Source: Mesorhizobium sp. WSM4306
GTDB lineage: Bacteria; Pseudomonadota; Alphaproteobacteria; Rhizobiales; Rhizobiaceae
DNA: 64,000 bases
Assembly: GCF_007003975.1 (NCBI RefSeq)
Contig: NZ_VFTC01000006.1
Location: 62,001 to 126,000, forward strand
Reading direction: 5' to 3'
The position numbers were made by a program, and so were the translations under genes. A model generated the notes under the pieces. The model worked only from the letters and a program-made list of their open reading frames with translations. It was not told the origin of the DNA and searched no databases. This document shows positions 23,229-32,230 of the stretch, piece by piece; position 1 is the first letter of the stretch; every line of letters begins with the position of its first letter.

Positions 23229-24093
23229 TTAAGCGATGGGACTCCGATCAAGCCGCATGTTTGCACTCAACGTCGCGCCGTGCTCAAGCGGGGTCAGCCC
23301 CTCACCGTGATGGGCATCTACGGAATGCGACACCGGCTCGAAGCAGAAGAAATCGGCGTCCTGCGATGGCGAATAGAGGATGAAGACGTCGAGCGCCGAT
23401 GAGGCCGTGAGCGAGATGGCGATCCTGTCCTCGGGCCGGGTGATCCTGGCGCGGCGGTCCCAGCCGTCGAAGGCGTTGTTCACCCAGCTTCGCGGCAGCA
23501 GGGAGGCGCGCGAGAAATTCCACGCGGGGTAATCGGCCACGGGCGCCACGCCGATCGGCAAATGACGCTTGTCCTCCAGCCAGACCCGCGCCGCATTCGC
23601 CTCGAGCGTCGTTCCGGCGCTGCGCGGGAACCATGGATGAAAGCCGAGGCCGTAAGGCAAGGCGAATGCCGGCACGGTTCTCCACGGTGAGGGTGGCATC
23701 CAGCGCCCCGTCATGCAGCGTATAGACAACCCGCGCCGTGTATCGATAGGGGCCGATCCCGCCGGCGTCGAGGACCAGTTCCGCTTCGGTGGCGCTATGG
23801 CCGGCAATCCGCCACTCCCTCTGGAAGCCGTCGCCATGGATCGGAAAGGCCTCTCCGGCCACATTCGGCTCGACTGGGTGGAAGCGGCCGTCGAACTCGA
23901 AGCCGCCGCCTGAAATGCGGTTCGACCAGGGAACCAGAACCTGACAGCCGGACGCGCCGGTGCCATCGCCGGGCCTAAGCAGCGGCACCGGTGCGCCGCC
24001 GACCAGTGCGTCGAAGCGCGCGATCGCCGCACCCATCTGCGGCGCCAGGACGACACGGGCGCGGCCGTCGCGCAGCTCTAGCAGGCCGGCCAT
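23229..24093 (-). pseudogene. Aldose 1-epimerase, frameshifted
   Basis: The N-terminal half reads as a galactose-mutarotase family protein in one frame (LLELRDGRARVVLAPQMGAAI, VPWSNRISGGGFEFDG, FPIHGDGFQREW, LDATLTVENRAG). It then loses homology and stops at 23302. The C-terminal half continues in the neighbouring frame (FALPYGLGFHPWFPRSAGTTL, AWNFSRASL, VNNAFDGWDR, DFFCFEPVSHSVDAHHGEG, LEHGATLS) down to 23229. The switch lies near 23665-23676. Removing one base there gives a continuous ENRPAFALPYGLGFHPWF. So either a one-base insertion inactivated the gene or the assembly has an error. The start lies three bases after an SDR tail, the remains of a sugar-catabolic operon. Confidence 0.85.
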
Positions 24094-24096
24094 CCC

Positions 24097-24153
24097 TCAC
24101 CAACCGCCGTCGATGGCGATATTCTGGCCGCTGATCATGTCGGACGCAGGCTG
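24097..24153 (-). pseudogene. C-terminal remnant of an SDR gene
   Basis: Read on the minus strand, the 18 codons before TGA at 24099-24097 encode QPASDMISGQNIAIDGGW. This is the exact style of a short-chain dehydrogenase C-terminus (ISGxxIxIDGG). No SDR body precedes it; the HerA-like gene's stop codon lies 12 bases upstream of the last matching codon. The TGA is followed by GGG and the epimerase ATG, so the SDR and the epimerase were once a coupled pair and the SDR body has been deleted. Confidence 0.7.
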
Positions 24154-24164
24154 GCTGACACTTC

Positions 24165-25709
24165 CTACCGCCCCCTGGATAGGCTGCCCAGAATCCCGCG
24201 CACGATGGCGCGGCCGACCGACGAGCCGACCGAGCGCACGACAGCTTTGATCGCGGCTTCGGCGACGGTCTGGCGGTTGGAGGGTCTCGGCGCCGGCGCG
24301 CGGCGGCCGGTTGATTGCGGCGGTGGCCGATCGTCATCGCCGAAGCCCGGAATGGTCCAGCGCGAGCGGCCGCTGTCGGCCTGCTGGGCCTCCGCGTCCT
24401 GCGCATCCTTGGCCTTGGTCTGCAGCATCTCGAACGCCGATTCGCGGTCGATGGTCTGATCGTACTGGCCGGCGACCGGGCTCAGATCGATCACCTTGCG
24501 GCGCTCGTCCCGCGTGATCGGGCCAAGCCTGGACGACGGCGGGCGGATCAGCGTCCGCTGCACCATGGACGGCACGCCCTTGGCCTCCAGCGTCGAGACC
24601 AGCGCTTCGCCGGTGCCGAGCTGGGTGATCGCGGTCATGCAGTCGAAATCCGGGTTGGGCCGGAACGTCTCGGCCGCCGTCCTCACCGCCTGCTGTTCAC
24701 GCGGCGTATAGGCGCGCAGCGCATGCTGCACGCGATTGCCGAGCTGGGCGAGAACCTTTTCAGGGATATCCAAGGGGTTCTGCGTGACGAAATAGACGCC
24801 GACGCCCTTGGAGCGGATCAGCCGCACCACCTGCTCGACGCGGTCGATCAGCACCTTCGGCGCTTCGTCGAAAAGCAGATGCGCCTCGTCGAAGAAGAAG
24901 ACCAGCTTCGGCTTGTCGGGGTCGCCGACCTCGGGCAGTTCCTCGAACAGCTCCGACATCAGCCAGAGCAGGAAGGTGGCATAAAGCCTGGGGTTCATCA
25001 TCAGCTTGTCGGCGGCAAGCACGCTGATGGCGCCGCGCCCGTCGCGGGTGGTGCGCATGATATCGGAGATGCGCAAAGCCGGCTCACCGAAGAAATGCGC
25101 GGCGCCCTGCTGTTCCAGCACCAGCAGCGTGCGCTGGATGGCGCCGACCGAGGGCTTGGTGACATTGCCGTAACGGGAGCTTATCTCGTCGGCGCGCTCG
25201 GCGATGTTGGCCAGCAGCGCCTGCAGATCCTTCATGTCGAGCAGCAGCAGGCCGTCCTCGTCGGCGATGCGGAAGGCGATGTTCATGATGCCCTCCTGCG
25301 CTTCGGAGAGGTTCATCAGCCGCGACAAAAGCAGCGGTCCCATTTCCGAGACGGTGGCGCGGATCGGGTGGCCCTGCTCGCCGAACAGATCCCAGAAGAT
25401 GACCGGAAATTCCTGGAAATCATAGGGATCGAGCTTGATCTGATCGGCCCGCTTGACCAGGAAATCCTGCGCCTTGCCGATCATGGCGATGCCGGACAGG
25501 TCGCCCTTGATGTCGGCGCAGAACACCGGCACGCCGGCATTGGAGAACCCTTCGGCAAGGATCTGCAGGCTGACCGTCTTGCCGGTGCCGGTGGCACCGG
25601 TGATCAGGCCATGGCGGTTGCCATATTGCAGCAAGAGCTGTTCGGCGCGCTGATAGTTGTCGTCGGGCTTGCGGCTGGCGCCGAGGAAAATGCTGGTCTC
25701 GTCAGCCAT
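24165..25709 (-). CDS. HerA-like ATPase, DUF853/YjgR family
   Basis: This is a 514-residue P-loop ATPase. Walker A is [16 protein letters not shown] near residue 40, followed by [15 protein letters not shown] Walker B-like acidic stretch [18 protein letters not shown] and [33 protein letters not shown] complete the HerA/FtsK-type core. The C-terminal tail (about 430-514) is low-complexity with [14 protein letters not shown]. Members are conserved in Gram-negatives (YjgR in E. coli) with no settled role. No nuclease partner such as NurA is adjacent. I chose the ATG of MADETS at 25709; the earlier in-frame start adds only MRRHGH. Confidence 0.87.
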   Translation of the reverse strand: MADETSIFLGASRKPDDNYQRAEQLLLQYGNRHGLITGATGTGKTVSLQILAEGFSNAGVPVFCADIKGDLSGIAMIGKAQDFLVKRADQIKLDPYDFQEFPVIFWDLFGEQGHPIRATVSEMGPLLLSRLMNLSEAQEGIMNIAFRIADEDGLLLLDMKDLQALLANIAERADEISSRYGNVTKPSVGAIQRTLLVLEQQGAAHFFGEPALRISDIMRTTRDGRGAISVLAADKLMMNPRLYATFLLWLMSELFEELPEVGDPDKPKLVFFFDEAHLLFDEAPKVLIDRVEQVVRLIRSKGVGVYFVTQNPLDIPEKVLAQLGNRVQHALRAYTPREQQAVRTAAETFRPNPDFDCMTAITQLGTGEALVSTLEAKGVPSMVQRTLIRPPSSRLGPITRDERRKVIDLSPVAGQYDQTIDRESAFEMLQTKAKDAQDAEAQQADSGRSRWTIPGFGDDDRPPPQSTGRRAPAPRPSNRQTVAEAAIKAVVRSVGSSVGRAIVRGILGSLSRGR

Positions 25710-26024
25710 ATGTCCATGTCTCCGCAAACTGATGTGTTAAAGCCGATGGCCTTGCCGCACCTATAGTCAGGCCATTGCACAGCGACAATGCCATTCATCA
25801 GATTGGGCCAATCGTCTAAAACGGACCAATCCTTCAAATCGGTTTTGGAGCTTGCGGATTTTGCCGCTGTTTGGCAATCGTTCATGGTTCGTCCACGCAG
25901 GGCGACCTATATCAGATTGATCGAGTTGGGACCCTTGGAGGCGCATTGCATTGCGATATCGGACAGGGGACCGTAGACTGAACCGCTCCAGGCTGGTGCG
26001 GCCGCATAAGAACGAGGAAAATTG
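25710..26024. other. Intergenic region between divergent genes
   Basis: About 315 bases separate the HerA-like gene from the mutase operon. It should hold both promoters. Short frames on either strand lack domains and good start sites. I saw no cobalamin-riboswitch-like conserved box ahead of the mutase genes and no obvious palindrome. Confidence 0.45.
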
Positions 26025-27467
26025 ATGGGCGCCGGAGCCTTGACCAAGGAAGTCGAACCCACAAACGTCGAGCGCCAGCGATGGCTGGCCCTGGCGGAAA
26101 AGGCGTTGGCCGGCGCATCCTTCGAGGACAGTCTGGTCTCGCACACCGACGACGCCATCCGCATAGAGCCGCTCTACGATCGCGCCGCTGGCGCCGAACC
26201 GCTTGTGCGTGCCACTCCCAGATCGCCGTGGATCGTCAGCCAGCGCATCGACGACCCCGATATCGGCCGTGCGAGGGCCCAGGCTCTCGACGATGTAGCG
26301 CAAGGCGCGACGGGCCTGTCGCTGGTCTTCGAGGGCGCGCCGAATGCGTTCGGCTATGGCCTGCCGCGGACAGCGGAGGCGCTGGAGACGGTGCTGGACG
26401 GCGTGCCGCTCAACCGCGTGCAGATCCGCATCGACGCCCATCCCTGGAGCCGCGCCGTCGCCGACTGGCTGGTGGCGTTTCTGGGCAAGCGCCGCTCCGA
26501 TCCGGCGAAGCTCAACCTCTCCTTCGGCATCGACCCGGCGGCGATCTTTGCCGGAACCGGCCGGCTGCGGATGTCGATCGAAGCCTTGCAGGCATCGATG
26601 CCGCAATCGCTGGCGCATTTCTTCTCGCTGGGCGTACCAGGCGTGCTGCTCGAGGCCGACGGGCGGGTGTTCCACAATGCCGGCGCCACCGAGGCGCAGG
26701 AGCTCGGCACCATGCTCGCTTCCGCGGTCTCCTATCTCAGGATGTTCGAGAACGCGCGCCAGCCGCTTGTCTATGCCGCACCGCATATCGGCTTTGCGCT
26801 GAGCGTCGACCAGGACCAATTCCTGTCGACGGCCAAGCTCAGGGCCTTGCGCAGGCTGTGGGCGCGGATCCAGGAAACCTGTTCCATCCCCGCATCGACG
26901 GCTAACATCCATGCCGAGACATCGTTCCGCATGATGACGGCGGCAGACCCCGAGATCAATATTCTACGCACTGCGATCGCCGGTTTTGCTGCGGCCGCCG
27001 GCGGTGCCGATTCGATCTCCATCCTGCCGCACACGATCGCGCACGGCCTGCCGGCGCCTTTTGCCCGCCGCGTCGCCCGCAACGCGCAGTTGATCATGGC
27101 CAATGAAAGCCATATCGACCATGTCGCCGACCCCACCTATGGCTCGGGCGCGGTCGAGGCGCTGACCCTGGGCCTCTGCGAAGCGGCGTGGGAAGAATTC
27201 CAGAGGATCGAGGCGGAAGGCGGCGTCTTGGTGAGCCTGCAGCAAGGCCATATCCAGGCGCGCGTCAAAGCAGCATCCGAGCGCCGCGCCGAGGCCTACC
27301 GGTCGGGTGAACGGACGATCATCGGCACGACGCTTTATCCGCTCAAAAGCGAGACCCCGGTCGAGACGCTGGCGGCCGAGCGGCGGCCTCCTTTCACCGA
27401 GGGCGTGGCGGTGTGCGAGGCCCTGTTTCCGGTCCGCATCGACCAGTCGATCGGAGCCGCACCTTGA
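26025..27467 (+). CDS. mutA: Methylmalonyl-CoA mutase small (beta) subunit
   Basis: This is the non-catalytic partner of the adenosylcobalamin-dependent mutase that interconverts methylmalonyl-CoA and succinyl-CoA. The 480 residues follow the MutA barrel pattern: [100 protein letters not shown]. The C-terminal B12-binding-like domain present in longer actinobacterial MutA is absent, so the protein ends soon after the barrel. It starts at ATG 26025 behind GAGGAAAATTG. Its TGA overlaps the next gene's TTG start, so the two are tightly coupled. Confidence 0.9.
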   Translation: MGAGALTKEVEPTNVERQRWLALAEKALAGASFEDSLVSHTDDAIRIEPLYDRAAGAEPLVRATPRSPWIVSQRIDDPDIGRARAQALDDVAQGATGLSLVFEGAPNAFGYGLPRTAEALETVLDGVPLNRVQIRIDAHPWSRAVADWLVAFLGKRRSDPAKLNLSFGIDPAAIFAGTGRLRMSIEALQASMPQSLAHFFSLGVPGVLLEADGRVFHNAGATEAQELGTMLASAVSYLRMFENARQPLVYAAPHIGFALSVDQDQFLSTAKLRALRRLWARIQETCSIPASTANIHAETSFRMMTAADPEINILRTAIAGFAAAAGGADSISILPHTIAHGLPAPFARRVARNAQLIMANESHIDHVADPTYGSGAVEALTLGLCEAAWEEFQRIEAEGGVLVSLQQGHIQARVKAASERRAEAYRSGERTIIGTTLYPLKSETPVETLAAERRPPFTEGVAVCEALFPVRIDQSIGAAP

Positions 27468-29584
27468 TCCCGGATTTCTCAGAGATCGGCTGGTCGGCGC
27501 CACGGCGCGCACCCGTCGAGGTCAAGGGCCAGCGGCTGACGCCGGAAGGCATTGCCGTCAAGCATCTCTATAGCCAGAGCGACCTCAAGGGGCTTGCCGA
27601 TCTCGATACCTATCCGGGCATGCCGCCCTTCGTGCGCGGCCCCTACCCGACCATGTATGTCCAGCAGCCGTGGACGATCCGGCAATATGCCGGCTTCTCG
27701 ACGGCCGAAGAATCCAACGCCTTCTACCGGCGCAATCTCGCCGCCGGCCAGAAGGGCCTGTCGGTCGCCTTCGATCTGCCCACCCATCGCGGCTATGACA
27801 GCGATCATCCGCGCGTTGCCGGCGATGTCGGCATGGCGGGCGTGGCCATCGATTCCATCCTCGACATGCGGCAGTTGTTCGACGGCATCCCGCTCGACGA
27901 AATGACGGTGTCGATGACCATGAACGGCGCCGTGCTGCCGATTATGGCGCTCTACATCGTGGCGGCGGAAGAACAGGGCGTTGCGCAGAAGGATCTCGCC
28001 GGCACCATCCAGAACGACATTCTGAAGGAGTTCATGGTCCGCAACACCTACATCTATCCGCCGAAGCCTTCGATGCGGATCGTGTCGGACATCTTCTCCT
28101 ATACCTCCAAGCGCATGCCGAAGTTCAATTCGATCTCGATCTCCGGCTATCACATGCAGGAGGCCGGCGCGACGGCGGACCTGGAGCTCGCCTACACCAT
28201 TGCCGACGGCATCGAATATGCCCGTGCGGGCGTCGCCGCCGGTCTCGACATCGACCGGTTTGCACCCCGGCTTTCCTTCTTCTGGGCGATCGGCATGAAC
28301 TTCTTCATGGAGGTCGCCAAGCTCAGGGCAGCGCGCCTGTTATGGGCGAGCCTGATGCAGAAGAATTTCGCGCCGAAAGACGAACGCTCGCTTTCGCTGC
28401 GAACCCATTGCCAGACCTCCGGCTGGTCGCTGACGGCGCAGGACCCCTACAACAACATCACCCGCACCATGATCGAGGCGATGGCGGCCACCCAGGGCCA
28501 TACGCAGTCGCTGCACACCAATTCCTTCGACGAGGCGATGGCGCTACCGACCGACCATTCGGCCCGCATCGCCCGCAACACACAGCTCATCCTGCAGAAG
28601 GAATCCGGCACCACGCGTACCGTCGATCCGTGGGGTGGCTCGGCCTATGTCGAGCGGCTGACGCATGATCTGGCGGCGCGCGCGCGCGCCCATATCGAAG
28701 AGGTCGAGAGCCTTGGCGGCATGGCGGCAGCGATCGAACAGGGCATTCCGAAGCTGCGCATCGAGGAAGCGGCCGCGCGCACCCAGGCGCGCATTGATTC
28801 CGGCGAACAGATGCTGGTCGGCGTCAACGCGCATCGGCCGGAGAACGACATCGACGTCGACGTCTTGAAGATCGACAATGCCGAGGTCCGGGCACGGCAA
28901 TTGTCGAAGCTGCAGAACCTCAAAGGCACGCGCAATGTCGGCGCGGTCGAGAGCGCGCTCGATGCGCTGACCCGCGCTGCGCAGGGTGACGAAAACCTGC
29001 TGGAATTCGCCATCCGCGCCGCGCGCGTCAACGCCACGGTCGGCGAGATCTCGCTGGCGTTGGAAAAGGTCTTTGGCCGTCACGTCGCCTCGGTGCAGAC
29101 GATCTCAGGCGTCTATCGCAACGCGCTTGGCGACAATCTGACGGTCGACCGGCTGCTGGAGAAGCTCGAAGCTTTCGAGAATAAATCCGGCGGCAAGCCG
29201 CGCATCCTGGTCGCCAAGATGGGACAGGACGGCCATGACCGCGGCCAGAAGGTTATCGCCACGGCCTTTGCCGATCTCGGCTTCGACGTCACCGTCGGTG
29301 CGATGTTCCAGACACCGGATGAGATCGCGAAACTGGCGGTGGCGCAGGACGTCCATATCGTCGGCGCCTCGTCGCTGGCGGCGGGCCATCTGACGCTGAT
29401 CCCCGAACTGCGCGATGCACTGAAGAAGCTCGGTCACGCCGACATATTGATCGTCGCCGGCGGCGTGATCCCACCACAGGATTATGATGCGGTGGTTGCG
29501 GCTGGTGCTGCGGAAATCTTCCCGCCGGGCACGGTTATCCCGGAAGCTGCGGATCGGTTGCTGGATCGGCTGTTGGCGGCGTAA
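27464..29584 (+). CDS. mutB: Methylmalonyl-CoA mutase large (alpha) subunit
   Basis: This is the catalytic adenosylcobalamin subunit, serving propionyl-CoA and odd-chain or branched-chain breakdown. At 706 residues it has the family length. The barrel carries [63 protein letters not shown] and [25 protein letters not shown]. The C-terminal B12 domain holds the DxHxxG signature in [18 protein letters not shown] place the start at TTG 27464 ([11 protein letters not shown]), which overlaps the mutA stop as TTGA; the longer frame would read deep into mutA. No meaB chaperone or epimerase gene is adjacent. Confidence 0.93.
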   Translation: MIPDFSEIGWSAPRRAPVEVKGQRLTPEGIAVKHLYSQSDLKGLADLDTYPGMPPFVRGPYPTMYVQQPWTIRQYAGFSTAEESNAFYRRNLAAGQKGLSVAFDLPTHRGYDSDHPRVAGDVGMAGVAIDSILDMRQLFDGIPLDEMTVSMTMNGAVLPIMALYIVAAEEQGVAQKDLAGTIQNDILKEFMVRNTYIYPPKPSMRIVSDIFSYTSKRMPKFNSISISGYHMQEAGATADLELAYTIADGIEYARAGVAAGLDIDRFAPRLSFFWAIGMNFFMEVAKLRAARLLWASLMQKNFAPKDERSLSLRTHCQTSGWSLTAQDPYNNITRTMIEAMAATQGHTQSLHTNSFDEAMALPTDHSARIARNTQLILQKESGTTRTVDPWGGSAYVERLTHDLAARARAHIEEVESLGGMAAAIEQGIPKLRIEEAAARTQARIDSGEQMLVGVNAHRPENDIDVDVLKIDNAEVRARQLSKLQNLKGTRNVGAVESALDALTRAAQGDENLLEFAIRAARVNATVGEISLALEKVFGRHVASVQTISGVYRNALGDNLTVDRLLEKLEAFENKSGGKPRILVAKMGQDGHDRGQKVIATAFADLGFDVTVGAMFQTPDEIAKLAVAQDVHIVGASSLAAGHLTLIPELRDALKKLGHADILIVAGGVIPPQDYDAVVAAGAAEIFPPGTVIPEAADRLLDRLLAA

Positions 29585-29601
29585 GATGCTCGTTATAATA
29601 T

Positions 29602-29633
29602 CTGTTGCAACAGCCTGACGCTGAAGTTATAAT
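29602..29633 (+). promoter_or_regulatory. Promoter and operator of the toxin-antitoxin pair
   Basis: A perfect 12-bp palindrome CTGTTGCAACAG (29602-29613) contains a -35-like TTGCAA. It is followed after exactly 17 bases by a consensus -10 TATAAT (29628-29633). The antitoxin ATG is 26 bases further on. A palindrome over the -35 box is what one expects for autorepression by an AbrB-type antitoxin. A second GTTATAAT lies upstream at 29592. Confidence 0.7.
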
Positions 29634-29658
29634 GGGCGTTCCAACAGGAAGCTTCACC

Positions 29659-29880
29659 ATGAACACCACCATTCGCAAGATCGGCAATTCCGACGGCGTG
29701 ATCCTGCCGAAGGAGATGCTCGACCGCCTGAACCTGAAGACGGGCGATCAGCTTCAGATCGTCGAAACGGACAGGGGCATTGCCCTTGAACCCGTGGACG
29801 ATAGTTTCGAGCGGCAGATGGAAGCGGCTCGAAAGGTCATGGACAAGTACAAGGTCGCGCTCCAGAAGCTCGCCGAATGA
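29659..29880 (+). CDS. AbrB/MazE-type antitoxin
   Basis: This is a 73-residue antitoxin. The first 45 residues form the swapped-hairpin AbrB DNA-binding fold (TTIRKIGNSDGVILPKEML, LKTGDQLQIVETDRGIALEPVD). The C-terminal tail (FERQMEAARKVMDKYKVALQKLAE) is a helix that should wrap and neutralise the toxin. The start follows GGAAGC at a suitable distance. It overlaps the Doc-type toxin by four bases (ATGA), the standard antitoxin-first arrangement. Autoregulation through the palindrome at 29602 is likely. Confidence 0.9.
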   Translation: MNTTIRKIGNSDGVILPKEMLDRLNLKTGDQLQIVETDRGIALEPVDDSFERQMEAARKVMDKYKVALQKLAE

Positions 29881-30266
29881 GCTTGGAGTTCTTGTCACGT
29901 CGCGCTGTGGAAGCGATGCATGCCGAGCAGTTGCGAAGGCATGGTGGCGCGCAGGGTTTGAGGGATGAAAATGCCCTCGAATCTGCTCTCGCCCGCGCCG
30001 AAAACAAGGCCAATTATGGCGATCCATCGATTGAAGACCTGGCCGCCGCTTATGTCTTCGGCATTGCCAGAAATCATGCCTTTGTCGACGGCAACAAGCG
30101 GACGGCGATCGTTGCCGCTGGCGCCTTCCTGATCGTCAACGGCCATGTTCTGACCGCCGACAACGGCACCTTGTATGAATTCGTCATGGCCGTTGCTGCC
30201 AGCGAAATCGATGAAGCGGGTGCGGCGGCGTTCTTCCGGGACCATGTTGTCAAGCTGAACGACTAG
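29877..30266 (+). CDS. doc: Doc-type (Fic fold) toxin
   Basis: This is a 129-residue Fic-fold toxin of the Doc subgroup, which in phage P1 phosphorylates and blocks elongation factor Tu. It has the Doc length (126 in P1). It shows FLSRRAVEAMHAEQLRRHGG, LRDENALESALARAENKANYG and the core Fic motif HAFVDGNKRTA at residues 67-77 (HxFxxGNKR). Together with the AbrB-like antitoxin it makes a complete type II toxin-antitoxin pair. Its stop overlaps that of the convergent Gre-like gene by four bases. Nothing suggests it is broken. Confidence 0.9.
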   Translation: MSLEFLSRRAVEAMHAEQLRRHGGAQGLRDENALESALARAENKANYGDPSIEDLAAAYVFGIARNHAFVDGNKRTAIVAAGAFLIVNGHVLTADNGTLYEFVMAVAASEIDEAGAAAFFRDHVVKLND

Positions 30267-30736
30267 CTGTCCGACAGCTTGACGATTTCCCATTCCTTGC
30301 CGTTGACGCTTGCGACGTCGCCGACCTTCTTGCCGAACAGCGCCACCGCCATCGGCGAGACGTGGGAAATGCTGCCCTTCGAGGGGTCGGCCTCGTCCTC
30401 ACCGACGATCTTCCAGTGCACCTTCTTGCCGTCGTCGCCTTCCAGCGTGACGCCCATCCCGAAACGCACCTGGTCGCTGCCCGGTTCCGGCACGGAGAGT
30501 TCGGCGCTTTCGCGGCGCGCCGTCCAGTAGCGCAGGTCGCGCGACACGACGGCGATGCGCTCGCGGTCTGCTTTTCTCTCGGCTTTCGCCAATATGTCGC
30601 GCAGATCGGTCAGATTGTCCTCGATCTGCGCCAGCCCACGCTCCGTGACTAGATTGCGGTGCGGGCTGATCGGCCGCTCGCCAATACCGGCAATGGCGTT
30701 TTCGCTGTCTTCCTCGCGGGTGAAAGCTCTGCTCAT
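30263..30736 (-). CDS. GreA/GreB-like factor lacking the acidic tip
   Basis: This is a 157-residue protein related to transcript-cleavage factors that enter the RNA polymerase secondary channel. The C-terminal FKBP-like domain is clear (FGMGVTLEGDDGKKVHWKIVGEDEADPSKGSISHVSPMAVALFGKKVGD). The N-terminal part is a shortened coiled coil (LVTERGLAQIEDNLTDLRDILAKAERKADRERIAVV). The GDxSENAxY tip, whose acidic residues drive RNA cleavage in GreA and GreB, is not present; the equivalent region reads RDLRYWTARRESAEL. It may therefore bind polymerase without stimulating cleavage. It converges on doc and is divergent from the TIGR03808 gene. Confidence 0.82.
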   Translation of the reverse strand: MSRAFTREEDSENAIAGIGERPISPHRNLVTERGLAQIEDNLTDLRDILAKAERKADRERIAVVSRDLRYWTARRESAELSVPEPGSDQVRFGMGVTLEGDDGKKVHWKIVGEDEADPSKGSISHVSPMAVALFGKKVGDVASVNGKEWEIVKLSDS

Positions 30737-30874
30737 TGGATGAACTTAGGCTCGCTTCCGCGACTGTACAAGCCACTTGCCGGCCCCGGTCATTGGCCGG
30801 ACTATGGCCGGGCGAACACCTCTGCGGCTGGCATGATTCCTGCGGTTGGCCGGGGGATCGCAAGGGATGTGCCG

Positions 30875-32230
30875 ATGTTGAACAGACGAGCGCTTCTGAA
30901 GGGGACGGCCGGCTTTGCCGTGCTCGGTCTTTCTCTGGGCAAGGCCTCGGCGAAGACGGCACAGCGCGGTTCGACAAACGCTACCGAGCTTGGCGTGCAG
31001 CCGGATGTGGCGCACGACCAGAGCAAGGCCTTCGCCCGCATGCTTGCCGAGGCCAGCGCGCGCAACGCGCCGGTGTTCCTGCCGCCGGGGAACTACGTCG
31101 TCTCCAATCTGACGCTACCCGCTCGTGTCCGGCTCTCGGGCGTGGCCGGAGCCTCGCGCATCCTCTATGGCGGCAACGGCCATTTGCTGACGGCCGAACA
31201 GGCCGAGCATATCGAACTCACCGGGCTGGTCTTCGATGGCGCCAACAGCTCTCTGGCCAACGATGCGCAAGGGCTGCTCGACCTGCGCCGCGTCGCTCAT
31301 CTCGTCATCGACAATTGCCAGATCACCGGCAGCGGCAAGCACGGGTTGGCGTTGGAGCATGCATCCGGCCGCGTCGAGCGCACGGAGATTTCGGGAGCAG
31401 CCGACGCCGGCATCTACTCCGTCGAGGCGGCCGGCCTTGAGATATCGGGCAATACCGTGTCCGACTGCGGCAATGGCGGCATTCTCGTGCATCGCTGGCA
31501 GCAGGCCGAGGACGGCACCATCGTCAGCGGCAACCGCGTGCAGCGCATTGGCGCGCGCAGCGGCGGCACCGGCCAGAACGGCAACGGCATCAACGCGTTC
31601 CGCGCCGGCAATGTCTCCGTCACCGGCAACATCGTCTCGGACTGCGCCTTTTCGGCGATCCGCGCCAACAGTTCCAGCAATCTGCAGATGACCGGCAACA
31701 CCTGCTCGCGCTCAGGCGAAACGGCGCTCTACTCGGAGTTTTCCTTTGAAGGCGCCGTTATCGCCAACAACATCGTCGATGGTGCGGCCAACGGCATCTC
31801 GATCGTCAATTTCAATGAAGGCGGCCGCATGGGCGTCTGCTCGAACAACATCGTGCGCAATCTCTCGACCACAGGCCCCTACCCCGCCGATGCGCCGGGC
31901 TTCGGCGTCGGCATCAGCGTCGAGGCCGACACCACCGTTATCGGCAACGTCATCGAGAACGCGCCGCTCTACGGCATGCAGATCGGCTGGGGCGCCTATA
32001 TGCGCAATGTGGTGGCGACCGGAAACCTCATCCGCAACGCGGGAACCGGCATCGCCGTCACGGTGGTCGAAGGGGCTGGAAACGCCATCATTTCCGACAA
32101 TGTTATCGACGGCGCCAGGAATGGCGCGATTATCGGCCAGCGCTGGGCCGAACCGGCGACCGGCGATCTCGCGCGGTCGAGCGATACCGGCTATGCGCAT
32201 CTGACGGTTGAGCGAAACCGCGTCAGCTGA
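30875..32230 (+). CDS. TAT-exported right-handed beta-helix protein (TIGR03808 family)
   Basis: This is a 451-residue exported protein. It starts with a twin-arginine signal (MLNRRALLKGTAGFAVLGLSLGKASA). It then shows TELGVQPDVAHDQSKAF, as in pectate-lyase-type folds, and a long series of repeats of about 22 residues such as LEISGNTVSDCGNGGILV, VSVTGNIVSDCAFSAIRA and ATGNLIRNAGTGIAV. This is the parallel beta-helix pattern of TIGR03808, a twin-arginine-exported repeat family known from alphaproteobacteria with no assigned function. Structure suggests polysaccharide binding or modification. I chose ATG 30875 because it places the RR motif at the N-terminus. Confidence 0.85.
   Translation: MLNRRALLKGTAGFAVLGLSLGKASAKTAQRGSTNATELGVQPDVAHDQSKAFARMLAEASARNAPVFLPPGNYVVSNLTLPARVRLSGVAGASRILYGGNGHLLTAEQAEHIELTGLVFDGANSSLANDAQGLLDLRRVAHLVIDNCQITGSGKHGLALEHASGRVERTEISGAADAGIYSVEAAGLEISGNTVSDCGNGGILVHRWQQAEDGTIVSGNRVQRIGARSGGTGQNGNGINAFRAGNVSVTGNIVSDCAFSAIRANSSSNLQMTGNTCSRSGETALYSEFSFEGAVIANNIVDGAANGISIVNFNEGGRMGVCSNNIVRNLSTTGPYPADAPGFGVGISVEADTTVIGNVIENAPLYGMQIGWGAYMRNVVATGNLIRNAGTGIAVTVVEGAGNAIISDNVIDGARNGAIIGQRWAEPATGDLARSSDTGYAHLTVERNRVS

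Noticed and set aside
24315-25766. A 483-codon open frame antisense to the HerA-like gene
   Set aside because: The opposite strand has Walker A and B motifs in order. This frame is His/Arg/Asp-rich noise.
25710-26024. Cobalamin riboswitch ahead of the B12-dependent mutase
   Set aside because: I could not find the conserved B12-box core, and mutases use B12 without usually being controlled by it.
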